Part shown: positions 26,552-40,283 of the stretch, in pieces
Position numbering within the stretch: the first letter of the stretch is position 1
Layout of the letters: each line of letters begins with the position of its first letter
From: Longibacter salinarum
GTDB taxonomy: Bacteria; Bacteroidota; Rhodothermia; Rhodothermales; Salinibacteraceae
NCBI RefSeq assembly: GCF_002554795.1
Contig: NZ_PDEQ01000004.1
Location: 369,790 to 433,789, forward strand
DNA length: 64,000 nucleotides
Reading direction: 5' to 3'
Made by a program: the position numbers and the translations under genes
The notes under the pieces: model-generated
Database searches by the model: none
Told to the model about the DNA's origin: nothing
What the model saw: the letters and a program-made list of their open reading frames with translations, nothing else

Positions 26552-27742
26552 TCACCCGAACGCCGCTAGCAACTGATCGCACGCCTGCTTGAGCACCGAT
26601 AGCTCCTTTCCGAAGCAGAAACGAAGCTTCGTGACGCCGTCAGACGGGTCGTGGAAGAACGAACGACCGGTCACGCTCCCGACGCCGGCCTCGCGGATGA
26701 GCGTATCGGCGGCTTCCACGTCGTTGGAAAACCCGGGACGGTCGCGGATGGGGCCAAAATCAGCGAAGGCGTAATACGCGCCCTTCGGCCGCGGAACGTC
26801 GAACCCAATCGCTTCCAGCGTCTCGCACATCAATGCCCGGCGTTTGTAATACCCGTCGAGGAGCTCGGCATAGTAGTCATCGCCAAGGTCCTCGAACACG
26901 GCGAGCATACCGTGCTGGAGCGGCCGCGGGGCGCAGACGTAAAACAAATCGTTCATCAGACCCATCTTTTCCAGAAGTCGGTCGGGCCCGACGGCGTAAC
27001 CGAGACGCCAACCGGTCACGTTGTAGGTTTTCGAAAAGCCAGACAGCGTGATCGTGCGCTCGTAGGCCCCCGGAAGTGAGCCAAGCGAAACGTGATCCGC
27101 ATCGTCATACGTCATGTACTCGTAAATCTCGTCGGTGATGGCGACAATGTCGTGCTCCTGCATCACCGCAAGCAGCGAAGCCAGCTCATCTCGGCTCCAC
27201 ACCTTACCGCTCGGGTTGGCGGGCGTGTTAACAATCACGGCTCGCGTTCGGTCGGTCACAGCTGCCTTCAGCACCTCCGGGTCGAACGTATCTTCCGGTC
27301 CACCGAGAGGAACGTATCGCACGGTCGCGCCCGTGAGTTTGAGAATGTTGCGGTGATACCCGTAGAACGGCTCGAAGAGAATCACCTCATCGCCTTCCTG
27401 TAGCAGCGTCATCACCGCTGTGACGAAGGCTCCAGTCGACCCGGCACTCACGACCACTTCGTCAATCGACGTCGCTGGCAGATCATTGTACTCCTGCGCC
27501 TTCGCCAGAATGCCTTCACGGAGTGCCTCGATGCCGGCGTGGTGCGAGTAGATCGACTGATCGGCGTCGATGGCCGCATGCGTCCGTTCCTTAATCGCGT
27601 CCGGCGTCGGCAGGTCGCAAATTCCCTGACCGAGATTGATTCCCCCGACCTCGTCAACCGCCTGAGAGATCGTTCTGATATTACTTTTCTTTAGTGGACG
27701 TGCGCGGTCCGCGAGTGAAATGATTTTGGACAAAGGCTCCAT
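26552..27742 (-). CDS. PLP-dependent class I/II aminotransferase
   Basis: 396 residues, full length for fold-type I aminotransferases. Features: INLGQGICDLPTP, the AGSTGAF cofactor-binding turn, NTPANPSGKVWSRDE, ITDEIYEYMTYD, the PLP-lysine segment LSGFSKTYNVTGWRLGY and the C-terminal substrate-carboxylate Arg in TKLRFCFG. It belongs with aspartate/kynurenine/methionine aminotransferases of the broad AT-I family; the exact amino acid cannot be fixed from sequence. It is divergent from the guanine deaminase gene. Confidence 0.88.
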   Translation of the reverse strand: MEPLSKIISLADRARPLKKSNIRTISQAVDEVGGINLGQGICDLPTPDAIKERTHAAIDADQSIYSHHAGIEALREGILAKAQEYNDLPATSIDEVVVSAGSTGAFVTAVMTLLQEGDEVILFEPFYGYHRNILKLTGATVRYVPLGGPEDTFDPEVLKAAVTDRTRAVIVNTPANPSGKVWSRDELASLLAVMQEHDIVAITDEIYEYMTYDDADHVSLGSLPGAYERTITLSGFSKTYNVTGWRLGYAVGPDRLLEKMGLMNDLFYVCAPRPLQHGMLAVFEDLGDDYYAELLDGYYKRRALMCETLEAIGFDVPRPKGAYYAFADFGPIRDRPGFSNDVEAADTLIREAGVGSVTGRSFFHDPSDGVTKLRFCFGKELSVLKQACDQLLAAFG

Positions 27743-27952
27743 GTCAAGAAGACCAGAACGAGGGCAAAGAGGTCGAGCCGGCGCTGCAGATTTTGTTGTG
27801 CTTCGAGCAGCAACCGGGAGGGCTCTGTGAAGAAACGACCTGCTTCGGGGGGAGTCAAGCCAAACCCATGGAACGCAGGCTCGAATCGCCCTTTCTCTAT
27901 CGCTGCGTTTCGCTCAATTCGCCCTTCCTTTCCTCCACCATCTCTTCCCGCT

Positions 27953-28429
27953 ATGTCGACTGAGCCGGACCGTCGGTTTATGCAAATTGCCATCTCTCTT
28001 GCTGTCGAAAATGTCGAGCGGGGCGGAGGTCCGTTCGGCGCAATCGTCGTGTCGAACGACGAAATTATTGCGCGAGGCGCAAATCGCGTAACAGCATCTC
28101 ATGACCCGACGGCGCACGCGGAAGTCATGGCCATCCGTGCCGCGTGCGAGTCGGTAGGTCACTTCGAACTGTCCGGGTGTACCCTGTACACGAGTTGCGA
28201 ACCCTGCCCAATGTGCCTCGGCGCCATCTACTGGTCTCGCCTCGATCGCGTCGTGTACGCAGCAACGCGAAATGATGCCGCTCAAGCTGGGTTCGACGAC
28301 GATCACATCTACCGCGAGATCGAAAAGCCGCCATCGGACCGTCAACTACCGATGCAACATGTGGCGCCCGAACTCGCCTCCCGGCCGTTCGAGGCGTGGA
28401 GCGACTTCGAGGATCGGATGGAATACTAA
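27953..28429 (+). CDS. guaD: Guanine deaminase (CDD-family, GuaD-like)
   Basis: 158 residues from the ATG at 27953; the open frame upstream to 27827 has a low-complexity leader. The zinc site is complete (DPTAHAEVMAI with HAE; TSCEPCPMCLGAIYW with PCPMC). The C-terminal FDDDHIYREIEKPP matches the swapped tail of Bacillus-type guanine deaminase, where a DD-x-x-I-Y segment closes the active site. The enzyme converts guanine to xanthine. This feature separates it from TadA; activity on related bases remains possible. Confidence 0.82.
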   Translation: MSTEPDRRFMQIAISLAVENVERGGGPFGAIVVSNDEIIARGANRVTASHDPTAHAEVMAIRAACESVGHFELSGCTLYTSCEPCPMCLGAIYWSRLDRVVYAATRNDAAQAGFDDDHIYREIEKPPSDRQLPMQHVAPELASRPFEAWSDFEDRMEY

Positions 28430-28675
28430 AACCCGATCCTACATGCATAGTGGGGAATACCGTTGTCCGCTGAGAGATGATTTCTGTACGCTTCCATCGT
28501 TCACCCCGGAAATTCATCGATGGGTCGCAGTGCCCAGAATACGACGACGTAACATTCGCACTACGTAGATACGTGGTATGGCTCCGCGGATGAGGACCGG
28601 AGTGGCGTAACCCATTTTCTGGCTCCCTGTGTCCGACTGGATGAGTGCCATTCCCATCACGAGCGCCCCTACGTC

Positions 28676-31060
28676 ATGTATCGGTTCGTATCGCCGTTCC
28701 GTTGTCTTCGCTGGAAAGGAAGAGTTGCCGTCGCCAAAAGCAACGCTGTTTTCGGACTCATCCTCGCGATGCTGTTCGTCCCGGTCTGGCATGCCCGGGC
28801 CGGCGGCGAAACACCGGATATCGATGATACCACACGGGCTGGACCGCTGCCGGCCGAATGCCCAGCGCCCGCTGCGTTTCAGCCCAAGAAGGAACCCGAG
28901 ATTTCCGTGTCGCGCCTAAGCGCTCACATCGACGTTGACGGACGTCTCGACGACACGGGATGGTCGAACGCGGCGAAAATAACCGGCTTTACCGAGATTC
29001 GACCCGGCGATCAAAAGGCTCCTCCGGTCTGTACAGAAGCCTGGATTGGATACGACGACTCGCACCTCTACGTGGCCTTTCGTGCCTTTGACCGCCCTGA
29101 CGAGGTTCGCGCATCGCTCCGGAATCGCGACGAAATATTCCAGGATGACTTTGTCGGTATTATCATCGATCCGTTCGGGGACGCGGCGCAGGCCTACGAG
29201 ATTTTTGCCAACCCGCTCGGGATCCAGGGCGACCTTTTGATGCGAAGCGGGGGCGGCGAAGACATCGGCTTTGATATCGTCTATGAGTCGAAGGGGCGAA
29301 TCACCAAAGACGGCTACGTGGTGGAGATGGCGATTCCGTTTAGCTCACTTCGCTTTCCGGATCGTGATGTTCAGGGATGGAAGACGACGTTCCTTCGAAC
29401 ACGCCCGCGTTCGAGCCGTCAGCAGTTCAGCTGGTCAACCGTAAGCCGCGACGATCCGTGCTTCATGTGCCAGTTCGGCACGATGTCGGGGCTGGAAGGC
29501 ATTCGTCCGAGCACATCACTCGACATCATTCCCAGCGTTGTCGGCTCTCAGTCAGCAGAGGCTCCATCGGAAGGCGCATCGCTGGACAACGGTCGGCTCA
29601 GCATGGAGCCCTCAATGACCGTGCGCTACGGAATCACGCCCAGTCTCGGCGCGGAAGTCACCGTCAACCCCGACTTCAGCCAGGTTGAATCGGACGCGGC
29701 TCAGGTTGACGTCAACTCAACGTTCGCCCTCTCCTTCCCGGAGCGGAGGCCCTTCTTCCAGGAGGGCAGCGACCTGTTCCAGACCCCGATCGACGTGGTT
29801 TACACGCGCTCGATCAATGCGCCCAGCGTCGCAGCAAAGACGACCGGCAAATTCGGCCGCACGAGCATAGCGGTCCTGAGCGCGGTCGATGAGGAAACAC
29901 CCATGCTGTTGCCGTTTGCCGAGTCAAGCACGGCCGTGAATGCCGGACAGAGCGCCTCGCAGGTCGCTCGCGTCCGTCAGACGTTTGGCGAAAACTCGTT
30001 TGCCGGCGCGACGCTCACGGATCAGCGGCTGCTGGACACGCAGGGGTCAGGTACGGTACTGAGCGCAGACGCCGGGGTACAGATGTTCTCAAAATACCGA
30101 CTCGAGGGACAGGTCGCTCTTAGCCAGACGCACGAACCGGTTGAGAGCGACTGGACGGCCGGAAACAGCACTGTGGATGATGCTGATGCCTTTGGCGATG
30201 GCTACACGCCTGAACTCGACGGGGAGCGATTCTGGGGATCGGCAGCCTACGCGCGTTTCCGACGCGATGCCCGGCACTACAGCGCGAATGTGACTGCGCG
30301 ACGGTTTGCTCCGACGTTTCGCACCCCGAACGGATTCCAGCGCAGAAACGACTACCAGCAACTCTCGACCTGGCACAGCTACGGCATGTACATGGAAGAC
30401 CGCTGGATCGAGCGTCTGGATCCAGCGATTTCATCGTATGTCGAGTGGACGACAGATGGCCAACCCCGAGAGACGCAGGGACAACTGTCCGTCCAGTCGA
30501 TGTGGAAAAGGCAGACCTTTGTGTATGCGAGCACCTCCTTCCGCCGCGAGGTCTTTGCCGGCAAAGCGTTCGAGCGCCTGACGAACTGGTTCGTAGAAAT
30601 CAACTCGAATCTCAGTGAGCCCGTTCGTCTCGGCTTCAACGTCAACGGGGGTCGCGACATTTACCGGACGGACATGCCGGAGACCGGGCGAATATTCAAC
30701 GCGAGCATCTGGGCCACCTTTCAGCCGATCCAGCGTCTCGTCATTCAGCCGAATCTCCGATTTGCCTCAATGCGCGACGGCGACGACTTCTTCTATCGAG
30801 GGTACATCGGGCGGGCCAAAACAAGCGTTCAGATCACGCGCTCCCTCTCCACGCGCCTCGTCACGCAGTATAACCACTTTGATGGAAGCTTCGTGGTCGA
30901 GCCGCTTGTGTCGTACGAGATCAACCCGTTCACCGTCTTCTACGTCGGCAGCACGCACGACTATTCGGTCCCAGACGAGCAGCTCGAGTCGTCAACGTCT
31001 CCCCTCACACCGACATCGCGACAGTTCTTCTTCAAATTCCAGTACCTGCTCCGCGTATAA
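28676..31060 (+). CDS. DUF5916/CBM9-like outer-membrane protein
   Basis: 794 residues. A signal sequence (about 20-42, VFGLILAMLFVPVWHARA) is followed by a CBM9-like beta-sandwich (about 75-240: IDVDGRLDDTGWSNAAKITGFTEIRPGD, TEAWIGYDDSHLYVAFRAFD, DDFVGIIIDPFGD, EMAIPFSSLRF). The rest (about 290-794) is an array of amphipathic strands ending RQFFFKFQYLLRV with a terminal aromatic-rich strand, typical of outer-membrane barrels; VNPDFSQVESDAAQVDVNSTFALSFPERRPFFQEG is a DUF5916 hallmark. The substrate is unknown. It converges with porQ, separated by only 32 bp. Confidence 0.8.
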   Translation: MYRFVSPFRCLRWKGRVAVAKSNAVFGLILAMLFVPVWHARAGGETPDIDDTTRAGPLPAECPAPAAFQPKKEPEISVSRLSAHIDVDGRLDDTGWSNAAKITGFTEIRPGDQKAPPVCTEAWIGYDDSHLYVAFRAFDRPDEVRASLRNRDEIFQDDFVGIIIDPFGDAAQAYEIFANPLGIQGDLLMRSGGGEDIGFDIVYESKGRITKDGYVVEMAIPFSSLRFPDRDVQGWKTTFLRTRPRSSRQQFSWSTVSRDDPCFMCQFGTMSGLEGIRPSTSLDIIPSVVGSQSAEAPSEGASLDNGRLSMEPSMTVRYGITPSLGAEVTVNPDFSQVESDAAQVDVNSTFALSFPERRPFFQEGSDLFQTPIDVVYTRSINAPSVAAKTTGKFGRTSIAVLSAVDEETPMLLPFAESSTAVNAGQSASQVARVRQTFGENSFAGATLTDQRLLDTQGSGTVLSADAGVQMFSKYRLEGQVALSQTHEPVESDWTAGNSTVDDADAFGDGYTPELDGERFWGSAAYARFRRDARHYSANVTARRFAPTFRTPNGFQRRNDYQQLSTWHSYGMYMEDRWIERLDPAISSYVEWTTDGQPRETQGQLSVQSMWKRQTFVYASTSFRREVFAGKAFERLTNWFVEINSNLSEPVRLGFNVNGGRDIYRTDMPETGRIFNASIWATFQPIQRLVIQPNLRFASMRDGDDFFYRGYIGRAKTSVQITRSLSTRLVTQYNHFDGSFVVEPLVSYEINPFTVFYVGSTHDYSVPDEQLESSTSPLTPTSRQFFFKFQYLLRV

Positions 31061-31092
31061 CACGAAGAGCAAAGGTGCTCACGCACCGCCGG

Positions 31093-32079
31093 CTAAATGT
31101 GCGTTCGGAGCGTGAACTGATGGATTCCACCCGTGGTCGACCAGGAGTTGTAGGCATAATCGACGTTGACGCGCGAAACGTGAAGGCCGAAGCCGAGGCC
31201 GAGACCCGCAAGGTCGAGGCGCTCGGCGACGGCGAGCTCCGTCGAGCGCCGATGGTTGTACCCCAAGCGAAGCTGCACGACCTCTCCGAGGGATAGCTCG
31301 GTACCGAGGACAAGGTGGCCCAGGACGTGGTCAAATGTCGATCCACCCACGACGCCCTTATTCAAACTGCTTAGGTCGTACGCGGTGACAACGAACCGGA
31401 AGGGCGCATGACGCAATTGCTTGGACGCCGAAAGCCGGACGTCGAACGGCAATTCCTCCGCACCTTCTGCGAAGCCATTGAGCGTTACGCCTGCATGATG
31501 AACAGACGCCCCGATCGTCATCAGTTGGTCCGGGCGATGGTAGCGCAGCCCCGCGTCCATCGTTAGTGCCGAGGCACTCGCCGTCTCGATGGACGAGTAG
31601 ATGACATGGATGTTAGCGCCGTACCGCCAGCGCGATCGGTATGCGCGCGATGCTCCGACCGTCAAAGCGATATCACCGGCCCCGAAGCTACCCGTCGGCT
31701 CACCTCGAGCGTTTCGGCCATCGAAGTCGTCCCAGGACAGGAAGCGGACGCCAGCAGCCAACGTCGTCTTCAGCTCCTGGAGATCATGTCCGTATGCGAC
31801 GGTCCCAGCGTCGGCACCAGCGAAATGGCTTACGTACGACGCGGATACCTGGCGATGCGCTAGAGAATCAAGAAGTGCCGGATTGTAGAACAGTCCGTTC
31901 ACATCGCCATCCGCTACGGCCCCGAACGCCCCGCCGAGTGCGGCCGCGCGAGCCGAAGACTCCATTCGAAGGAACGGAAAGCTCGACAGCTCGCTCGTCG
32001 CCTGAGCACGCGCCGCATGTACACTAACGAGGCCAATGAGGACAACCAGCGTCCCCATCACCCACACGCAAAGACGCAT
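31093..32079 (-). CDS. porQ: PorQ-like type IX secretion system protein
   Basis: 328 residues from the ATG at 32079, which opens with a signal peptide (MRLCVWVMGTLVVLIGLVSV, AQA-T). The PorV/PorQ family pattern follows: SSFPFLRMESSARAAALGGAFGAVADGDVNGLFYNPALL, then repeated amphipathic beta strands to a C-terminal FTLRTHI. In type IX secretion, PorQ-PorZ holds A-LPS at the cell surface for the attachment step. The length and the single-gene arrangement favour PorQ over PorV, but other PorV/PorQ-family proteins cannot be excluded. No other por genes are in the window. Confidence 0.7.
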   Translation of the reverse strand: MRLCVWVMGTLVVLIGLVSVHAARAQATSELSSFPFLRMESSARAAALGGAFGAVADGDVNGLFYNPALLDSLAHRQVSASYVSHFAGADAGTVAYGHDLQELKTTLAAGVRFLSWDDFDGRNARGEPTGSFGAGDIALTVGASRAYRSRWRYGANIHVIYSSIETASASALTMDAGLRYHRPDQLMTIGASVHHAGVTLNGFAEGAEELPFDVRLSASKQLRHAPFRFVVTAYDLSSLNKGVVGGSTFDHVLGHLVLGTELSLGEVVQLRLGYNHRRSTELAVAERLDLAGLGLGFGLHVSRVNVDYAYNSWSTTGGIHQFTLRTHI

Positions 32080-32648
32080 GCGAGGATGTTCGTAGCGCTT
32101 CGCATATTGTTCTGTACGTACCACGTCGGTTCGTGCGTCCTACAAAAAATGACGAGCGTCGCGCCTCCGGTGTCTCCCTCCGTCGGCATGTAGCAATCCC
32201 TTCCCTCCTACCCAACGCCCCCATCGGCGGTTCATCTGCATAGAAGCGTACACGAGCAGAAGACGCAATGCGTATATCAGGACCCTAAACTGCGTTGTGA
32301 CCAACGGTGATTGCATCCAGATCACGTGGGCTGACCGTCGCTCAAAAGAGATCGGATGAAAGAGACCACGACGAGCCCACTCCGCGACATCATCGCCCCC
32401 ATGATAGGGAACGGATGAAGATGCCTCGCGTGCTACTCCCGACGTGGTAAATAGATCGATTGAGGTACGTTCCTCGTTGGCACGTTTACCATTTCCCCTG
32501 TCTCACGTCGACCGGTGCGGAGCTCTCACGAGAGCCCCCATCGAATCATCCCTGTCTCTGGGACCCTCAGCAGGTCTCTCCCATCGAGGCTGGGTATGCG
32601 GGACCGGGCGTTGTTTTCTCTTGCACGCATTTGCTGCCGACTGCACAC
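32080..32648. other. Intergenic region upstream of secA, no gene seen
   Basis: About 570 bp between divergent porQ and secA. An in-frame extension of secA back to 32460 exists but adds 63 residues with no SecA character, so I treat it as leader. No tandem arrays and no SecM-like arrest sequence were seen. Confidence 0.45.
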
Positions 32649-36170
<3,522 letters not shown>

Positions 36171-36300
36171 CCTCCGGCGCCGCCCCGAACGCATGCACGC
36201 TCCGTCGCGCCCGGCCCCCGCCCCGTGCTGGATGCATCCCGGTCTCTAGGATCGCGGACGCACCGACACGTCCCCTGCCGCTCGCAATCCCCAGTGACTC

Positions 36301-38016
36301 ATGCTTCGCTCGCTGTACGTACGCGACTATGCACTCATTGAAGAACTCGATGTCGAGTTCGGGAGCGGACTGAATATCATTACTGGTGAAACCGGGGCGG
36401 GAAAGTCGATCCTTCTCGGTGCGCTCAACATGATCCTGGGCGAGCGCGCAAACACGGACGTCGTACGTCAGGACGCGAAGAAGGCGATTATCGAGGGCAT
36501 CTTTGACGATGCCAACACAGATCGCATTCGCACCCTGCTTGAGGACGCGGAAATCGACACGGACCCACTGCCGCGCATCATTCTCCGCCGGCAGATCACC
36601 GACCGAGGGAGTCGCGGTTTCATCAACGACACGCCGGCCACCCTCGACGTCATCCGCGAGGTCGCGTCCGAGCTAATCGACCTCCACGGCCAGCACGAGC
36701 ACCAGAGCCTGCTCCACACGGAGACGCACCGCCGTACGCTCGACAGCTTCGGCGGCCTCTCGGGACTGACGCAGCACTACAAACGGCAGTACGACCGGGT
36801 CGCAGAGCTGGTCGAGGAACGCAATGAACTGGCCGCGCGAGAGCGCGAGCTGCAGCAGCAAAAGGAACTGTACGAGTTTCAGATTCAGGAGATCGACGAC
36901 GTCCACCCCCAGGAGGGCGAAGAAGAAGAGCTGCATGCCGAACGGCGCGTTCTGGAAAACGCAGAGCAGCTCTACGCGTCGACATCCGGCCTCTACGAAA
37001 TGCTCTACGAGAGCGAGGATGCCGTACACGACCAGATCGTGGTCGCACGCAATGAGCTCCAGGATCTTGCACGCATCGACGATGCCTTCGAAGAGCAACT
37101 CGAAGAGATCAAGTCGGCGCAAATTATCGTCAGCGAGCTTGCCAGCTTTCTGCAGGACTACAACGCCCACATCGAGTTCGATCCCGATCGCCTCTCCGAG
37201 ATTCGGGATCGGATGTCAGAGCTGGAGCGGCTCAAACGCAAGTACGGTGGATCCCTGGAGGCCGTCTTAGAGCACCGTAGAGAAATCGGCGAGCAGTACG
37301 AACTCGCAGAAGACTTCGAGGGCAACCTCGAGCGACTCGATCACGAAATCGAGAAGGCACAGGCGCGTCTGTCCGACGCCGCACACCGACTCTCCGCCAA
37401 ACGCCGCGAGGTCGCGGACCGCATCGAAGAAGCGATCGTCCGCGAGCTGGCCGACCTCGGCATGCCCGACAGCCAATTCGAGGTGCGCTTTCAGCAAGAC
37501 GAAGACCCGGACGGCTGGATCAAGGGCGACGGCGACACCCGCTACCGCGCCTACGCTCAGGGCATGGACCACGTCGAGTTCTTCATTTCGACGAACGTCG
37601 GCATCGACCCCATGCCCCTCGCAGATATTGCCTCCGGCGGGGAAATCAGTCGCATCATGCTCGCCCTCAAACAGATCCTCGCTAAGAGTGAACGGCTTCC
37701 CATCCTGGTGTTCGACGAGATCGACACCGGCATCTCCGGAGACATGGCTCGCAAGGTCGGCGACAGCATGCACGACCTCGCCCGCTACCACCAGATCATT
37801 GTCATCACCCACCTCCCGCAAATCGCCGCGCTCGGTGACGTTCATTTCAAGGTGGAAAAACAGGTCGTGGAGAACCGCACGAAGACGGTGATCCGCCGCC
37901 TCGACGAAGAAGAGCAGGCCGCTCAGGTGGCCACGCTCATCAGCGGAGCCGACATCACCGATGCGGCCCTCGAGAACGCGCGGGAGCTCATGGCCGCCGG
38001 CAAGCGCGAGGAGTAG
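36301..38016 (+). CDS. recN: DNA repair protein RecN
   Basis: 571 residues. SMC-like ATPase split by a long coiled coil: N-terminal LRSLYVRDYALIEELDVEFGSGLNIITGETGAGKSILLGAL (Walker A 31-38), DLHGQHEHQSLL, coiled-coil arms about 160-360, then LADIASGGEISRIMLALK (signature) and LPILVFDEIDTGISGDMARKVG (Walker B, D-loop) with VITHLPQIAALGD. It acts in double-strand-break repair by bringing DNA ends together with RecA. It follows secA by 130 bp. An octamer array begins 1 bp after its stop codon. Confidence 0.96.
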   Translation: MLRSLYVRDYALIEELDVEFGSGLNIITGETGAGKSILLGALNMILGERANTDVVRQDAKKAIIEGIFDDANTDRIRTLLEDAEIDTDPLPRIILRRQITDRGSRGFINDTPATLDVIREVASELIDLHGQHEHQSLLHTETHRRTLDSFGGLSGLTQHYKRQYDRVAELVEERNELAARERELQQQKELYEFQIQEIDDVHPQEGEEEELHAERRVLENAEQLYASTSGLYEMLYESEDAVHDQIVVARNELQDLARIDDAFEEQLEEIKSAQIIVSELASFLQDYNAHIEFDPDRLSEIRDRMSELERLKRKYGGSLEAVLEHRREIGEQYELAEDFEGNLERLDHEIEKAQARLSDAAHRLSAKRREVADRIEEAIVRELADLGMPDSQFEVRFQQDEDPDGWIKGDGDTRYRAYAQGMDHVEFFISTNVGIDPMPLADIASGGEISRIMLALKQILAKSERLPILVFDEIDTGISGDMARKVGDSMHDLARYHQIIVITHLPQIAALGDVHFKVEKQVVENRTKTVIRRLDEEEQAAQVATLISGADITDAALENARELMAAGKREE

Positions 38017-38017
38017 G

Positions 38018-38052
38018 GTGTGAAGGTACGGACGTGTGGAGGTATTAACGTG
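38018..38052. repeat. 8-bp degenerate tandem array (ACACTTCC type, reverse)
   Basis: GTGTGAAG, GTACGGAC, GTGTGGAG, GTATTAAC in register, starting 1 bp after the recN stop codon. Confidence 0.7.
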
Positions 38053-38173
38053 CTTCTATGCCCTAGCGTCATTCGCCCCCGTGATCTCCTTTCCTTACTG
38101 AACGAACCATTCGGCGTCTCTCGTAGGCGGCCGACATTTTTCCTTTTTACTCCAGACATACTTCCATTTGCCC

Positions 38174-39598
38174 ATGGCCGAAACGTCTATCAAATTCGGA
38201 ACTGATGGCTGGCGCGCCGTCATTGCGCGAGAGTACACGTTTGACAATCTGGAACGCGTAGCGCGAGCGACCGCCGCCTGGCTCCATGACGAATACGGCG
38301 ATGCGCCACGCATCGTCATCGGCCACGACACCCGCTTCCTCGGTCGAGAATTCGCCACGTTCGCAGCACGCGTTCTTGCAGACGCCGGCGTTCACGCCAC
38401 ACTCACCACGTCTTTTCTCTCTACGCCCGCGATCAGCTGGGCCACGCAGGCGATGGGGTGCGATGCGGGCATTGTGATCACCGCAAGCCACAACCCGCCG
38501 GAGTACAACGGCTACAAGATCAAGGCAAACTTTGGCGGCCCGGCGCCTCCTGCCATGATTAGCGCCGTCGAGGAGCAAATTCCGCACGTAAGCGTCAGCG
38601 ACAACGACCTGCCGTCAGCCGAGACGTTCATCGAGGACGAGATGATCGCCCTTCGCGATGTGCGCACGGAGTACCTCGACGCCATGCGCGACGTGCTCGA
38701 CATCGAGGCTATCGCATACTCCGACCTGACCGTCGTCCACGACGCCATGTTCGGCGCGGGACAGGGCATCGTTACCTCGCTCCTCGGCACCGAGCGCGTC
38801 GTGGAGCTGCACCACGACCTGAACCCCGGCTTCCACGGCACGCCGCCCGAACCGATCGATCGCAACCTGGCGGAGCTGCAGTCGGTCGTCGGGCAGCCCG
38901 GTCACGACGTCGGGATCGCCAACGATGGTGACGCCGACCGAATCGGTATGGTCGACGAAAACGGCGACTTCGTGGACTCACACCGCATCCTTGCCCTGCT
39001 GGTCAAATACCTTCATGAGGAGCGCGGGCTCTCCGGCTCGATCGTGAAGACGTTTTCGACTACGCACATGCTAAACAAGATGGCGGACGCGTACGGATTC
39101 GACATCGAAACGGTACCGATCGGGTTTAAGCACATCGCCCCGAAGATTGCGGAGGGCGGCGTGCTCGTCGGCGGCGAGGAGTCCGGCGGCATCGCGGCGT
39201 CCGGCCACATCCCGGAGCGCGACGGCATCTACATCGGTCTCCTGATTGTGGAGATGATGGTCAAACGCGGGATGAAACTCTCCGAACTGGTCGACGAACT
39301 GCTGGAACAGTTTGGCCCGCACTACTGCTATCGCGAGGACATTCACATCTCGGACACGCAGAAACAAGCCGCGCTGAAACGTCTCTCCGAGGATGGTGGA
39401 CTCGACACGGTGAACGGACACGTCGTCGTCGAGGTCGACACGCTCGACGGCTACAAACACCTCACAGACGGAAACGGCTGGCTCCTCATCCGCCCATCCG
39501 GGACCGAGCCCGTGCTGCGCGTCTACTCCGAGGCCGAGACGCCGGACGCGGCGAAGGCGCTCGTGCAGGACGCCCGCGCCCAGTTGAACGTCGGATAG
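38174..39598 (+). CDS. Phosphoglucomutase/phosphomannomutase (alpha-D-phosphohexomutase)
   Basis: 474 residues from the ATG at 38174. Active-site phosphoserine segment TASHNPPEYNGYK (Ser105), metal-binding DGDADRIGMVDENGDF (about 250), sugar-specificity loop VGGEESGGIAASGHIPERDG and phosphate-binding RPSGTEPVLRVYSEA are all visible. The G-E-E-S loop is the sugar-binding motif of the superfamily and does not by itself choose glucose or mannose. It interconverts hexose 1- and 6-phosphates for glycogen or cell-surface sugar synthesis. Confidence 0.92.
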   Translation: MAETSIKFGTDGWRAVIAREYTFDNLERVARATAAWLHDEYGDAPRIVIGHDTRFLGREFATFAARVLADAGVHATLTTSFLSTPAISWATQAMGCDAGIVITASHNPPEYNGYKIKANFGGPAPPAMISAVEEQIPHVSVSDNDLPSAETFIEDEMIALRDVRTEYLDAMRDVLDIEAIAYSDLTVVHDAMFGAGQGIVTSLLGTERVVELHHDLNPGFHGTPPEPIDRNLAELQSVVGQPGHDVGIANDGDADRIGMVDENGDFVDSHRILALLVKYLHEERGLSGSIVKTFSTTHMLNKMADAYGFDIETVPIGFKHIAPKIAEGGVLVGGEESGGIAASGHIPERDGIYIGLLIVEMMVKRGMKLSELVDELLEQFGPHYCYREDIHISDTQKQAALKRLSEDGGLDTVNGHVVVEVDTLDGYKHLTDGNGWLLIRPSGTEPVLRVYSEAETPDAAKALVQDARAQLNVG

Positions 39599-39635
39599 TT
39601 CGAGGGCGAAAAACTAAATTCGAAGTGCGAAGTCG

Positions 39636-39665
39636 AGAGCCTCGGTGCATGTGTGCCGAGGCTCT
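39636..39665. terminator. Bidirectional terminator hairpin
   Basis: AGAGCCTCGG (39636-39645) pairs perfectly with CCGAGGCTCT (39656-39665) between the convergent phosphohexomutase and HPP genes; TGTCGT follows. Confidence 0.7.
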
Positions 39666-39711
39666 TGTCGTATGCGACCCGCGTTCCGATCCTGCTCTCG
39701 CCTGTGTCGCA

Positions 39712-40209
39712 TCAGGCTGAGGTGGCCGACAGACTCGATCGAAGTAACCGATGAATGAGACGATGGGCTGCGTATAGAACGGAAACCGCCACAACGATAA
39801 TGGCAGCTTCGACAATCCCTGACATCAACCCAAGCGAGACGATCAACGTCGTCGCACAGGCAGGCGGATGAACGACGCGCAGGCCGATCATGCTGCCCGC
39901 CGTCATGGCTACCGAGAACGCTCCGCTCGCGGCAAGCCAAAGTCGTTCGGTAGAAAACGGGTCATGTGCGACCGTTACGACGAGCCCGAATGCCAGAAGA
40001 TGATAGGCTGCCAGCCCCGAGAGAACGCCACAAACATGCCCGCCCACCACCTGGCGCAGCGTGTTATGATCGGGAGACATCGCAAGAACGAAGGCCGTGG
40101 GCCCGAGACTCGGGAAGATGAAAGGATATCCCGACACCCAGGTCACCGTGCCAAGCAAACATAGGAGAAGTCCCGTCTCCACCCCCACGTAAATGGCACG
40201 ACGCAGCAT
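39712..40209 (-). CDS. HPP-family integral membrane protein
   Basis: 165 residues with about four or five membrane segments. Contains the family's H-P-P-A segment (GLRVVHPPACATTLIVSLG) and the early FPSLGPTAFVLAMSP and VVGGHVCGVLSGLAAYHLL motifs. HPP proteins are implicated in nitrite transport in cyanobacteria and plastids, but many bacterial members have unknown cargo. Nothing adjacent fixes its role. Confidence 0.82.
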   Translation of the reverse strand: MLRRAIYVGVETGLLLCLLGTVTWVSGYPFIFPSLGPTAFVLAMSPDHNTLRQVVGGHVCGVLSGLAAYHLLAFGLVVTVAHDPFSTERLWLAASGAFSVAMTAGSMIGLRVVHPPACATTLIVSLGLMSGIVEAAIIVVAVSVLYAAHRLIHRLLRSSLSATSA

Positions 40210-40283
40210 GTGGGGGGAAGCAATGATAACGAGTACAGCGGATGGACGAGAGCTAGTCTCGCGTACGAGATGGTCGTTCTAAT